Of a DNA stretch of 37,306 bases, positions 1 to 8,952 are shown piece after piece. This DNA is from Lachnospiraceae bacterium (GTDB lineage: Bacteria > Bacillota > Clostridia > Lachnospirales > Lachnospiraceae): the NCBI GenBank assembly GCA_024690265.1, contig JAILCW010000079.1:1-37306 (forward strand). The letters run 5' to 3'. A program made the translations under genes and the position numbers. Each line of letters starts with the position of its first letter. Position 1 is the stretch's first letter. A model generated the notes under the pieces. The model did not search any database and was not told the origin of the DNA. It worked only from the letters and a program-made list of their open reading frames with translations.

Positions 1-806
1 CCTTTTTTGGGTACTTTGTATATGCCGAAGTATCCGATATTCAGCATACGAGAGAACTAGAACAGCGTGCCAAAGAGGCGAGAGAGAAGCAGGAACAGGA
101 AGCTGCCAAAGCAGAGATAGAAGAGGGTAATGACATAACGACGGACGATGTTACGGTTACAGAAGAGGTCCAGGGGGAAGAGGATCCATTTGCAAGAACC
201 AATTTAGTTGACGCATCTACCCTCCAAATTCTTCCGGAGTATGCGGACTTTGTAGCACAGAATCCGGATATGGTGGGGTGGCTTTCTATTCAGGGAACCA
301 AGGTAGAGTATCCGGTGGTGCAGAAGCCGGAGGACAATGATTTCTATCTGGATCATGATTTTGATCAGTCTGAGAATTCTGCCGGTTCTATTTTTGCGGA
401 TTATCGCAGTGATATTGTGAATCCAACTACCAATACCATTCTGTATGGTCACAACATGAAGAATGGTACCATGTTTGGCAGTTTGAAGAATTATTTGGAT
501 GAGAGTTTCTTCAAGGAGTATCGCTATATCCAGTTTGATACCATTTATGAGCATCGCCTGTATCAGGTGGTATCCGTAGGCCTGTCAGAGGTGGCTTATC
601 AGGATGAGGATAGTTACCGTTATTATGATTTCATCCAGGCCAACAACATGGAGGAATGGCAGGCCTTTGTGAACAATATTAACTCCATGACAATTTATCA
701 GAGCGATATTACGTTAGAGCCTTCCGACGAGATTTTGACCCTATCAACCTGTAACAGTTATACCGAAGATGGAAGATTGTTCATTATTGCTAAGAGAATT
801 CAATAA
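1..806 (+). CDS. Class B sortase, 5'-truncated by the window edge (frame is open from position 3; the listed ORF start at 270 is internal)
   Basis: Translation has VGWLSIQGTKVEYPVVQ, TNTILYGHNMKNGTMFGSL (catalytic His region), ILTLSTCNSYTEDGRLFIIAKR (TLSTC catalytic Cys motif). Reading frame continues upstream of 270 with no stop. Confidence 0.9.
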   Translation, partial: FFGYFVYAEVSDIQHTRELEQRAKEAREKQEQEAAKAEIEEGNDITTDDVTVTEEVQGEEDPFARTNLVDASTLQILPEYADFVAQNPDMVGWLSIQGTKVEYPVVQKPEDNDFYLDHDFDQSENSAGSIFADYRSDIVNPTTNTILYGHNMKNGTMFGSLKNYLDESFFKEYRYIQFDTIYEHRLYQVVSVGLSEVAYQDEDSYRYYDFIQANNMEEWQAFVNNINSMTIYQSDITLEPSDEILTLSTCNSYTEDGRLFIIAKRIQ

Positions 807-841
807 ATATGTAGCCAAATAGGGAAAAGAATGCTAAAATA

Positions 842-855
842 CACTATATATAGTG
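842..855. promoter_or_regulatory. Perfect 14-bp palindrome CACTATATATAGTG just downstream of a possible extended -10 (TGCTAAAAT, 832-840)
   Basis: Direct reading of the sequence; lies in the intergenic region upstream of the LRR surface protein. Confidence 0.45.
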
Positions 856-913
856 CCCTTTTATGGAAAGGACTACCTTTATTTTGAATTCGTGAAAAGA
901 TAGGGGATGCAAA

Positions 914-2860
914 ATGAGAAGAGGAACGAAAATTGGATGGCTGTTGATTGCAGTTTCCATTATGTTGTCAGTGTGGGTGATTATCAGCACCAGCGCAGTT
1001 GCAGATAGCACAGATTATGTGCTTGATGGAACAACCCTGAAGGGGATACCGTCAGATGCGACGACAATTGATATACCGAATGGAGTGACTACCATTGCGC
1101 CTGACTTGTTCAAGAACAATGCGAATATCACAACAGTGAATATTCCGGATAGCGTCACTGATTTGGGAACCGGATTTAACGGATGTACTGGATTACAGAC
1201 CGTAACCATTGGAACAGGTATTACCACTATTGGGTCCGATATTTTTTATAACTGTACGTCATTAAACACTGTGAACTTCCCATCAACACTTACCACCATT
1301 AGTGCGAATGCATTCCGTGGATGTACCGGTCTGAAGACCATTACCATTCCCTCCGGTTGTACCAGCGTTGACCCGGATGCGTTTAATGGATGTATCGCCA
1401 TGGTAGGATTTACCGGAGGCAGCAGTGCATACTCCGTTAGTGCAGATAACTGTCTGTATAGTGCAGATGGAACTACACTTGTGAATGTTCCGGATGGCAA
1501 GACGAGTATCACGATTCCTTCTACCTGCAAGGCTATCGCTGATGGCGCATTTAATGGCAGCCAGGTAACGTCATTGACCATCCCGGCATCGGTTACCTCC
1601 ATTGGTACACAGAGTACTGATTGGTCAGATGCGGTGGAAGAGATTTGGGGCGAGAGCGGCTCTGCAGCATACGAATATGCAATGACTCATGATATCACTT
1701 TCCGTACAATCGGTAATGATGGTGGTGATGATGATAACGGAGACAACGGCAACGGCGATAACGGTGGCGGCAACGACGGTTCCTCCTATGCTATTACAGC
1801 CGGTGCGAACCAGAGCTTTGTTAAGGGCAGCGGCAATGCCATTACGGTTACAGGCAGTGGCGCTTATGATAATTTTAGTGCCGTTCAGATTGATGGAACT
1901 GCGATTTCTTCTGATTATTATTCTGTAGCAAGCGGTTCTACCGTTGTTACTTTGAATGCAGGTTATCTTGAGAGCTTGAGCGAAGGTGCTCATACCATTA
2001 CCATCGTATGGAATGATGGTGTAGCAAGCACCACACTGAATGTAAAGCCGGCAGGAAGCAAGCCGGATGACAAGCCGGATACCAAAGAGTACAAGATTAC
2101 AGCAGGCGCTGATGCTACTTGGGCAAAGGGTAGCAAGACAACCCTAAGCTTTACCGGTAGCGGCGATATTTCCGAGTTGGCAGGGGTTAAGATTGATGGA
2201 ACTACAACATCTTCTGCAACCTATTCTGCAACCGGATCACCAACCGTAATCACTTTGACAGCGACTACATTGGAGAGCCTTACCCTTGGTAATCATACAA
2301 TTACAATTGTATGGACCGGAGGAAGCGCATCCTGTAACTTTACCGTAGCAAGTGCAAGCACAGGATATACCATTACTTCTGGAGCGAACTCCACATGGAC
2401 CAAGGGAAGCGGAACAACACTGAGCTTCACCGGAAGCGGCCCATTAGCTGAGTTTGCCGGCATCAAGATGGATGGAACCACCGTTGGAGCAAGCAATTAC
2501 TCCACAACGACTTCTCCGACAATCATTACACTTTCTAATGCTTACTTGGAGAGTTTGAGTGTTGGAACACATAGCATGACAGTGGTTTGGACCGGTGGTA
2601 CTGCAACAGCAAACTTTACCATTGCTGCAGCAGGTAATAACTCCACAGGAAGTACTTCCAAGACAACCACAACGACAACCACTAAGACTTCTACCGGAAC
2701 CGGTACAACCCATGCCAAGGACAATACACCGAAGACGGCAGATGGCAAGCTGGATCCTCGTTACTTCTTAGCATTCGCAATTATGTTGAGTGGTATCGCA
2801 ATTGTAATCAATGGACGTGGTAAGCAGATTAACTACGTCAATGATAAACGTAATCAGTAA
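914..2860 (+). CDS. Secreted, cell wall-anchored surface protein: signal peptide, BspA-type leucine-rich repeats, Asp/Asn/Gly linker, three X2-like/Ig-like repeats, Thr-rich stalk, TPKTAD-TM-basic tail sorting signal
   Basis: N-terminal hydrophobic signal; LRR_5-like repeats (ITTVNIPDSVTDLG..FNGCTGLQTVTIGTGITTIGSDIFYNCTSLNTVNFPSTLTTI); C-terminal NTPKTADGKLDPRYFLAFAIMLSGIAIVINGRGKQ resembles a sortase sorting signal; RBS aggggatgcaaaATG. Confidence 0.85.
   Translation: MRRGTKIGWLLIAVSIMLSVWVIISTSAVADSTDYVLDGTTLKGIPSDATTIDIPNGVTTIAPDLFKNNANITTVNIPDSVTDLGTGFNGCTGLQTVTIGTGITTIGSDIFYNCTSLNTVNFPSTLTTISANAFRGCTGLKTITIPSGCTSVDPDAFNGCIAMVGFTGGSSAYSVSADNCLYSADGTTLVNVPDGKTSITIPSTCKAIADGAFNGSQVTSLTIPASVTSIGTQSTDWSDAVEEIWGESGSAAYEYAMTHDITFRTIGNDGGDDDNGDNGNGDNGGGNDGSSYAITAGANQSFVKGSGNAITVTGSGAYDNFSAVQIDGTAISSDYYSVASGSTVVTLNAGYLESLSEGAHTITIVWNDGVASTTLNVKPAGSKPDDKPDTKEYKITAGADATWAKGSKTTLSFTGSGDISELAGVKIDGTTTSSATYSATGSPTVITLTATTLESLTLGNHTITIVWTGGSASCNFTVASASTGYTITSGANSTWTKGSGTTLSFTGSGPLAEFAGIKMDGTTVGASNYSTTTSPTIITLSNAYLESLSVGTHSMTVVWTGGTATANFTIAAAGNNSTGSTSKTTTTTTTKTSTGTGTTHAKDNTPKTADGKLDPRYFLAFAIMLSGIAIVINGRGKQINYVNDKRNQ
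1787..2632 (+). repeat. Three tandem ~90-aa protein repeats (starting near 1787, 2090, 2366)
   Basis: Each begins Y(A/K/T)IT(A/S)GA(N/D)..(W/F)(V/A/T)KGS and ends with ..LESL(S/T).G(A/N/T)H(T/S)(I/M)T(I/V)VW..G.A... Confidence 0.85.
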
Positions 2861-2866
2861 TCAACA

Positions 2867-2895
2867 AGAGACCTCATTTTGAGGTCTCTTTTCTT
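2867..2895 (+). terminator. Rho-independent terminator after the surface protein gene
   Basis: AGAGACCTCA-ttt-TGAGGTCTCT followed by TTTCTTT. Confidence 0.85.
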
Positions 2896-2921
2896 TACAT
2901 TTATAGTCAGTGTGATAGAAT
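2894..2921 (+). promoter_or_regulatory. Candidate sigma-A promoter for the ThiT-like gene
   Basis: TTTACA (2894-2899), 16-bp spacer, TAGAAT (2916-2921) with an upstream TG. Confidence 0.5.
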
Positions 2922-2948
2922 ACGAATGGAAAAAAGGAGGCGTTATAT

Positions 2949-3632
2949 ATGTCATTATTATTTAAAGAAGTAGTAGATGATTGGGGTACGTCCTATCAAT
3001 TAACCGGTGCAGGCTATAGCTTGATGGTGATTTTGATGTTGGCGTTGGTTGTTGTAGGTGCTGCATTATTTGGTGACCGTAAGACCAATAAGACTTCAAC
3101 CAAGCAGATTGCATTTTCAGCCATGGCAATCGCATTAGCTATGGTAGCATCCATGATTAAGATTGTTCATCTTCCTATGGGTGGCTCTGCTACATTGTTT
3201 TCTATGTTATTTATTGTATTAATTGGATATTGGTTTGGACTGGGTGCGGGACTAACCGCAGCAGTAGCATATGGTATCTTACAGTTAATCATTGATCCTT
3301 ATATTGTAAGTTTGCCTCAGATGCTGGTAGATTATTTCTTTGCTTTTGGAGCATTAGGATTGTCCGGTATATTCAGCAAATCCAAGAATGGACTTATTAA
3401 GGGCTATATAGTGGCTGTGCTGGGTAGATACTTCTTTGCTATTCTATCCGGTGTTATCTTCTTTGCATCTTACGCACCGGATACAGGTATCCTATCCAAT
3501 CCGTTCTTATATTCTGCAGCCTACAACGGAGCGTATCTGGCAACCGAGGCTGTCATTACATTGGTAGTTATTTTTATTCCAGCCGTTAATAAAGCACTGA
3601 CATCGGTTAGAGAGTTAGCTCTGGAGAAATAA
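2949..3632 (+). CDS. ECF transporter S component, ThiT (thiamine)-like
   Basis: Multi-TM protein with KIVHLPMGGSATLFSMLFIVLIGYWFGLGAGLTAAVAYGILQLIIDPYIVSLPQMLVDYFFAFGALGLSG, typical of the ThiT/YuaJ family; RBS aaaaggaggcgttatatATG. Confidence 0.75.
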   Translation: MSLLFKEVVDDWGTSYQLTGAGYSLMVILMLALVVVGAALFGDRKTNKTSTKQIAFSAMAIALAMVASMIKIVHLPMGGSATLFSMLFIVLIGYWFGLGAGLTAAVAYGILQLIIDPYIVSLPQMLVDYFFAFGALGLSGIFSKSKNGLIKGYIVAVLGRYFFAILSGVIFFASYAPDTGILSNPFLYSAAYNGAYLATEAVITLVVIFIPAVNKALTSVRELALEK

Positions 3633-3633
3633 T

Positions 3634-3667
3634 AAAAGCTTGTCGGGAAATCCCGACAAGCTTTTTT
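3634..3667. terminator. Bidirectional terminator between convergent genes
   Basis: AAAAGCTTGTCGGGA-aa-TCCCGACAAGCTTTT flanked by A and T runs; overlaps the stop codon of the minus-strand gene. Confidence 0.9.
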
Positions 3668-5846
3668 AGTCTTCTGTCTTTTCTTCTGTTTCAATCATGG
3701 AATCGGCAGTGTCATTGGTTGTACTCTCCGGAACATAATCTGGTGAGTAGTATACAACTGCGTTGGACGAACGGAAGATGGTGGAGGAGGAACCAACCTG
3801 GTTCACTACAATGGTATCGCCATCTTTGACTGCATTCTCATCAATGGTGAGGCACTGTCCGCTCTGATAAGAGGTAGAAACCTTCTCGTCATTGACGTAA
3901 ACACGACTCCACTTGGTAAACTGGTCACCGTATAAGTAGAGCTTGTTGTTAAAGTGATAAATACGATCCAGCTTGATATCTTTGGTACCCATAACAATAT
4001 CGGAAGCAGGATATCCATCCTCGCCATCATATACATAGCGATCACCGTACAGGATATCGTACTGAAGCATCTCTAATCCGTCTATGTAGCTATGGGACTT
4101 GGCAGAAATACCTGCCGCGGTCTTAGCTTGGTTGTAATTGGTAACTGTACCGCCATGAATACCTAAACGGTTCATATAGGTTGGAACCAGCTGATAGGAG
4201 GTCAAATCCTGATCAATCTTCTCCATACCGAAGTTGTTCCAGGTCCAATACTTGGTCTGATACAAGTCCTTCTGCTTAACTTCTTCCGCATTCAGACCCA
4301 TGGTAGGCAAGTGGTCACCAAACATAATTACCAATGTTGGCTCGCCACGCTGCTCAAACATTTCTGTGTACTTCTTAATAAAATCATCAACATTATAAAT
4401 ACGGTTGATGTAGTAGGTCCATTGATTGGTCTTGGCCTGATCCTTGCCTTTGCATTTCACTTTGACTACCGGATTCTCTTCGACGACTTCTGTAGGATAG
4501 TCACCATGGGCTTCTACTGTAATGGTATAAACAAAATCAGCTCCCGGTGTGGTATCTAATGCATCTGCAGTAGAATCAATCAGAATATCATCAATTGGCC
4601 AGGTGCCAAGTGGGGTGTATTCTGTAATATCTAACATCTCCTTGGAGGTGAAACTGTCAAAGCCCATCATGGAGAAAGCATTGCGTCGACTGTAGAAGTT
4701 ACCGCCGTTATTGTGAACAACGTGGGTTCCATAGCCGGTTTCTTTGAAGACATCAGCAACACTCTCACAGTCTGTCTCCTTCAGAATGGTCTTCTGAGGG
4801 TATTCACCAGGTCCAAAGAACTGACAACTCATACCTGTAAGCACTTCAAACTCGGAGTTACAGGTGCCGGCACCAACAACCGGAACTGTTAAGTGTCCAT
4901 AGGAGAAGTTCTCCTCCAGGTAGTGAAGGTAAGGAATCGGGTCCTCGGAAGTCTCGATAAAATCAGCTTCCGACACATCAAACATGGATTCCAAAAGAAT
5001 AACAACAACATTGACCGGCTGGTCGGTAGTGAGTGAAGTCTCACCCATATCGGTTTCTTTGAGGATGTTCTTAATGGTGGCGTCATTGTAATCACGAGGC
5101 TGACGCATACCAAGGTCTAACATACTCGTGGCAAAACCGTAGAGATAACCATAATCCAGATATCCTTGAGCCAGATTGCCAAAATAGGAAGCCATCAGAC
5201 CGGTTTCCTGCATACCGTAGGTAGTAAGCGGCATGGAAATCCATGCAACCGCGATCAGGGCAGCTCTAGGAATCAGCTTCAGGCGTGGGGTCTGAACCTT
5301 GCCCTTGAAAAAAAGCAGCACCATGAGTCCTAGGTAAATGGCAATGGCAATCACGCAAACAGTAGCCTGATCCTTGGTAAAGTAATTGGTGTTCTGCATG
5401 GTAAGCAAATCACCAATCATGGTAATGTCTGTAAAACCAAATGGTGAAACGCGGTTCAGAAGGACAATACAGTTAATAATACCGAAAACCAAGAAAACAA
5501 ATACTATCATCATACGCATAAAGGTACGTCTCTTCGGGAGAAATACCAGCGTAAAGATACAGAATATGATGTAGGAATTGTATAAAAATGGAATGGTATG
5601 GTATCGAACAAATCCACAAGCGTCTATAAAAGAATGCCGTGACAGCCATTCCAGTAAAAAGCAAAATCCAAAAGCTAACGGAATATGAAATAGTAATGCG
5701 AATTTATTTAAGAAAGAAATAAAAGCTTGGTATCGCGAAGAATTCCGAAGCTTTATGATGAATTTAGGGGTTGGAATATGCAATTTTTTCAAAAAGGAAG
5801 GGATTCGCTTCAAACCACTTCCGATTTTTGATAAGAGTTTTTTCAA
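3666..5846 (-). CDS. LTA synthase family protein (membrane sulfatase-fold phosphoglycerol transferase)
   Basis: N-terminal TM bundle then VNVVVILLESMFDVSEADF, VVGAGTCNSEFEVLTGMSCQFF, GTHVVHNNGGNFYSRRNAFSMMGFDSF, VIMFGDHLPTMG. Likely TTG start at 5846 behind taggaggctcgacaTTG, rather than the ATG at 5867. Confidence 0.88.
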   Translation of the reverse strand: MKKLLSKIGSGLKRIPSFLKKLHIPTPKFIIKLRNSSRYQAFISFLNKFALLFHIPLAFGFCFLLEWLSRHSFIDACGFVRYHTIPFLYNSYIIFCIFTLVFLPKRRTFMRMMIVFVFLVFGIINCIVLLNRVSPFGFTDITMIGDLLTMQNTNYFTKDQATVCVIAIAIYLGLMVLLFFKGKVQTPRLKLIPRAALIAVAWISMPLTTYGMQETGLMASYFGNLAQGYLDYGYLYGFATSMLDLGMRQPRDYNDATIKNILKETDMGETSLTTDQPVNVVVILLESMFDVSEADFIETSEDPIPYLHYLEENFSYGHLTVPVVGAGTCNSEFEVLTGMSCQFFGPGEYPQKTILKETDCESVADVFKETGYGTHVVHNNGGNFYSRRNAFSMMGFDSFTSKEMLDITEYTPLGTWPIDDILIDSTADALDTTPGADFVYTITVEAHGDYPTEVVEENPVVKVKCKGKDQAKTNQWTYYINRIYNVDDFIKKYTEMFEQRGEPTLVIMFGDHLPTMGLNAEEVKQKDLYQTKYWTWNNFGMEKIDQDLTSYQLVPTYMNRLGIHGGTVTNYNQAKTAAGISAKSHSYIDGLEMLQYDILYGDRYVYDGEDGYPASDIVMGTKDIKLDRIYHFNNKLYLYGDQFTKWSRVYVNDEKVSTSYQSGQCLTIDENAVKDGDTIVVNQVGSSSTIFRSSNAVVYYSPDYVPESTTNDTADSMIETEEKTED

Positions 5847-5894
5847 TGTCGAGCCTCCTAGGTACATTGATTCAAGGAATCCGATGGGATATAA

Positions 5895-6287
5895 TCATTT
5901 AATGAATTTGTCAATCGCATCCTTGAGGTCTTCGAGAATCTGGTCATCTCCGGTCTGGACAGCGTCCACCACAGAATGGCTGATGTGATCCTCGAGAATG
6001 ATCTTGCCGATGTTATTAATAGCAGAGCGAACGGCAGCAATCTGAATCAGAATCTCACTGCAATCACGTCCGTCTTCGACCATGCGCTTAACGGACTCCA
6101 TATGACCAATTGCACGATTCATACGATTAATAACAGCCTTGGTCTGTTCGTGTGAATGTGTATGGGTATAAGTATGCTCCACGCCATGCTCATCGATGAT
6201 GGTATGTGTATGGGTCTTGCCCAAAGAATCGCCATCATTGTAGGCATGTAGATGTGGATGTTCATGAATATGATTATCAGTAGACAT
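5895..6287 (-). CDS. CsoR/FrmR/RcnR (DUF156) family metal- or aldehyde-responsive repressor with a His-rich N-terminal extension
   Basis: KAVINRMNRAIGHMESVKRMVEDGRDCSEILIQIAAVRSAINNIGKIILEDHISHSVV; N-terminus HIHEHPHLH...THTHTIIDEHGVEHTYTHTHSHE. GGAGG at 7-nt spacing supports the ATG at 6287 over 6305. Confidence 0.88.
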   Translation of the reverse strand: MSTDNHIHEHPHLHAYNDGDSLGKTHTHTIIDEHGVEHTYTHTHSHEQTKAVINRMNRAIGHMESVKRMVEDGRDCSEILIQIAAVRSAINNIGKIILEDHISHSVVDAVQTGDDQILEDLKDAIDKFIK

Positions 6288-6387
6288 ATGATTGCCTCCG
6301 AGCACGTTTGCTTTAATATCCCGTGAATTATATCACGATAGTTTTTTGATTGCAAATAACCAAAAAATGTAACATAGGAGAGTAGAA

Positions 6388-8949
6388 TTGCAGTTATCAT
6401 TCCGTGAAAAAGGTCTGTCCAAAGAAACAAAGCGACGGATTCTTGTGCTGACTTTCATATTTATATTGGCGCTGATATTTTTTGGTGTGGTGTTGAATTT
6501 CCGAGATTCGGAAGAGGTATCCAAGATGAGTGGGGCTACCATGCCAACCATTTCGATGCATGCTTTAGATACCAAGGTGAATGAGCTCCATGGGTATGTG
6601 ATGGAGATGGATGCATGTTATATGCGTGATTCCGTAATACCGCTGGAGGAGAATCGTGTTCTTCCTATGACCATTCATACTTATGGCGCGGAAGTTAGTG
6701 AAATCTCCTATGAGATTCGAAGTCTGGACACGGAGCGTAAGATTGCGGATACGACCATTTCCGACTTTTCCGTAGACGGAGACGAGATTCACGTAGAGCC
6801 GGTATTGGAGAATTTGATTGATGAGGGGACGGAGTATCTCTTAGTGCTGAAGCTCACATGCGAGGAGCGACCACTATATTACTATACGCGAATATTGATA
6901 CCGGTAGAAGCTCATGCTAAAGAGTGCCTGGATTTTGCCAAGGACTTTCATGAGACCAGCATGAATGGAGATTTGGACTCCCTGGCGGTCTATATGGAGA
7001 CATCAGAGTATTCCAACAAGGATACCCTGCAGCATGTAACCATTGAGTCCTCTCTTAGCCAGATTGGATGGAAGACCTTCGATGGTGAGCAGGTTGGTGA
7101 ACCGGTTGTTGAACTGAAGGATATCAGTAGTAATTACAATGTAATCGTATTCTATTATCAGATGAGCCGCAATGGAACCGGTGGTCAGACGGAATACTAT
7201 AATGTAGAAGAATATTTTAAAATACGATATGGTGAAGACCACATGTATCTGTTGGATTATCATCGTGATATGGAGCAGATTCTTATGCCTTCTTTGGTCA
7301 AGGTGGAGGATAATCTAATCACCGTAGGTGTGGCAGATTCTTCTATGAATTATATGTCTAATGAGACCGGCTCCATCGTTGCCTTTGTACAGGCCGGAAG
7401 CTTGTATGAGTATAACCAGAATGCCAAGGAGCTGACAGAAGTCTTCTCCTTCCGAGGATCGGATTTGACGGATTCTCGTACCAATTATGGAGAGCATAAC
7501 ATTCAGATTCTTCATATTGATGAAAGTGGTACCTTGGATTTTGTAGTGTATGGATATATGAATTCCGGAAGCCATGAGGGATTGTGTGGTATTAATTTGT
7601 ACCATTATGACAGTACCGAAAAGCTGGCCAAGGAGCAGGCATTTATTGCATCTACCAAGTCTTATCAGATTTTAAACGCAGGATTTAGTGAACTACTGTA
7701 TCAGTCAACCGATGGTAAGTTCTTCATTATGATGGATGGAACCTTAATCCAGGTAGATTTGATGACGTTAGAAAATAACGAATTGCTATCCAATATGGCG
7801 GATCAGCAATACGCGGTATCCGCATCCGGACGATATATTGCCTGGATGGATGATGCTCAGATATCTACATCCATTCACGTGCGAGACTTGGAGACCGGAC
7901 ATATATACGATGTACATTCCAATGCCGGAGAACTACTTAAGCCGCTGGCATTCATGGAAGATGATTTGGTCTACGGATTGGTTCGGGAAAGTGATATTGA
8001 TGCCGATGCAGCCGGTACGCAGATTTATCCGATGTATCAGGTGCGTATTATTGATATATCCGGTGGCGGCTCTGAAACGCTCAAGACCTATGAGAAGCCG
8101 GGGTATTATGTCACAGAGGTTACCAAGCAGTCTTATACATTGTATCTAGACCGTGTAACCTTGGAGGACGGTGTATATATGGATGCGCCGCAGGATACTA
8201 TCATGAATAGCTCCGGAGAGTTGAACAAAGCGGTAGGAATCCAGGTAGATACGGATGAGAAGCTGGGGGAAGTCATATCTCTGGTGATGGTACCGTTGGA
8301 TGGCAATGAGCATGTATACGTAGTCAAAAATGCGAAAGCAGGATTTGTATTGGAAGGAAGCGACCGAATCATATCCGTAGAAGCATCCAGTGCGCAGGAG
8401 AAATACTATGTATATGTAGGAAGTAGTGTAACCTTAGCTACCACCAATGTAACCAAAGCAATTGTTACCGCAGATGAAGAGATGGGTATCGTTGTGGACA
8501 ATACCCAGAAGTATATATGGAAACGTGGACGTAGTCTGTATCGCTCAGCGTTCCAGGATATTGCGGTAGGAAGCAGTGATGTGGATGCCGACTCCTCCTC
8601 TGCATGTATCAGTGCTATGCTGGTGCGAGAAGGTGAGAATGTAGAGGTTAATACATTGATTGCCCGCGGCGAGACCCCGATTACCGTACTGCAAAGTGCA
8701 TTGAAGGATTACTACATCCTAGATTTAACAGGATGTTCACTGTCCGAAGTTCTGTATTATGTCTCCATTGGCAATCCGGTATACGTTCGAACCGGAGATG
8801 GAGAGGCGCTTCTTATTATTGGATATGACGCAGTCAATATTGATGTGTTTGACCCGGTACAGAATCGTACTTATAAGATTGGGGCAGAAGATGCTCAAGA
8901 GCAGTTTGCGCAGCAGGGAAGCGTATATATCAGTTATATCAAAGAGTAA
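6388..8949 (+). CDS. Large membrane-anchored extracytoplasmic protein; beta-propeller-like middle region and C39-peptidase-like C-terminal region
   Basis: TTG start after taggag; N-terminal TM (RILVLTFIFILALIFFGVVLNF); C-terminus SSSACISAMLVREGENVEVNTLIARGETPITVLQSALKDYYILDLTGCSLSEVLYYVSIGNPVYVRTGDGEALLIIGYDAVNIDVFDP resembles C39-like domains. Confidence 0.7.
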   Translation: MQLSFREKGLSKETKRRILVLTFIFILALIFFGVVLNFRDSEEVSKMSGATMPTISMHALDTKVNELHGYVMEMDACYMRDSVIPLEENRVLPMTIHTYGAEVSEISYEIRSLDTERKIADTTISDFSVDGDEIHVEPVLENLIDEGTEYLLVLKLTCEERPLYYYTRILIPVEAHAKECLDFAKDFHETSMNGDLDSLAVYMETSEYSNKDTLQHVTIESSLSQIGWKTFDGEQVGEPVVELKDISSNYNVIVFYYQMSRNGTGGQTEYYNVEEYFKIRYGEDHMYLLDYHRDMEQILMPSLVKVEDNLITVGVADSSMNYMSNETGSIVAFVQAGSLYEYNQNAKELTEVFSFRGSDLTDSRTNYGEHNIQILHIDESGTLDFVVYGYMNSGSHEGLCGINLYHYDSTEKLAKEQAFIASTKSYQILNAGFSELLYQSTDGKFFIMMDGTLIQVDLMTLENNELLSNMADQQYAVSASGRYIAWMDDAQISTSIHVRDLETGHIYDVHSNAGELLKPLAFMEDDLVYGLVRESDIDADAAGTQIYPMYQVRIIDISGGGSETLKTYEKPGYYVTEVTKQSYTLYLDRVTLEDGVYMDAPQDTIMNSSGELNKAVGIQVDTDEKLGEVISLVMVPLDGNEHVYVVKNAKAGFVLEGSDRIISVEASSAQEKYYVYVGSSVTLATTNVTKAIVTADEEMGIVVDNTQKYIWKRGRSLYRSAFQDIAVGSSDVDADSSSACISAMLVREGENVEVNTLIARGETPITVLQSALKDYYILDLTGCSLSEVLYYVSIGNPVYVRTGDGEALLIIGYDAVNIDVFDPVQNRTYKIGAEDAQEQFAQQGSVYISYIKE

Positions 8950-8952
8950 AGA

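Noticed and set aside
1716-1776. GAT/GGT/AAC-rich low-complexity tract as a possible repeat or hypervariable locus
   Set aside because: It is an in-frame Asp/Asn/Gly linker of the surface protein with no regular unit; no evidence of slippage.
1015-2748. Several antisense ORFs (60-122 aa) opposite the surface-protein gene
   Set aside because: They mirror the repetitive Thr/Gly/Ile-rich coding strand, have low-complexity translations and no RBS; spurious.
6140-6280. Repetitive CAT/GTATG-rich stretch that looks like a simple DNA repeat
   Set aside because: It encodes the His-rich N-terminus of the CsoR-family protein; explained by coding.
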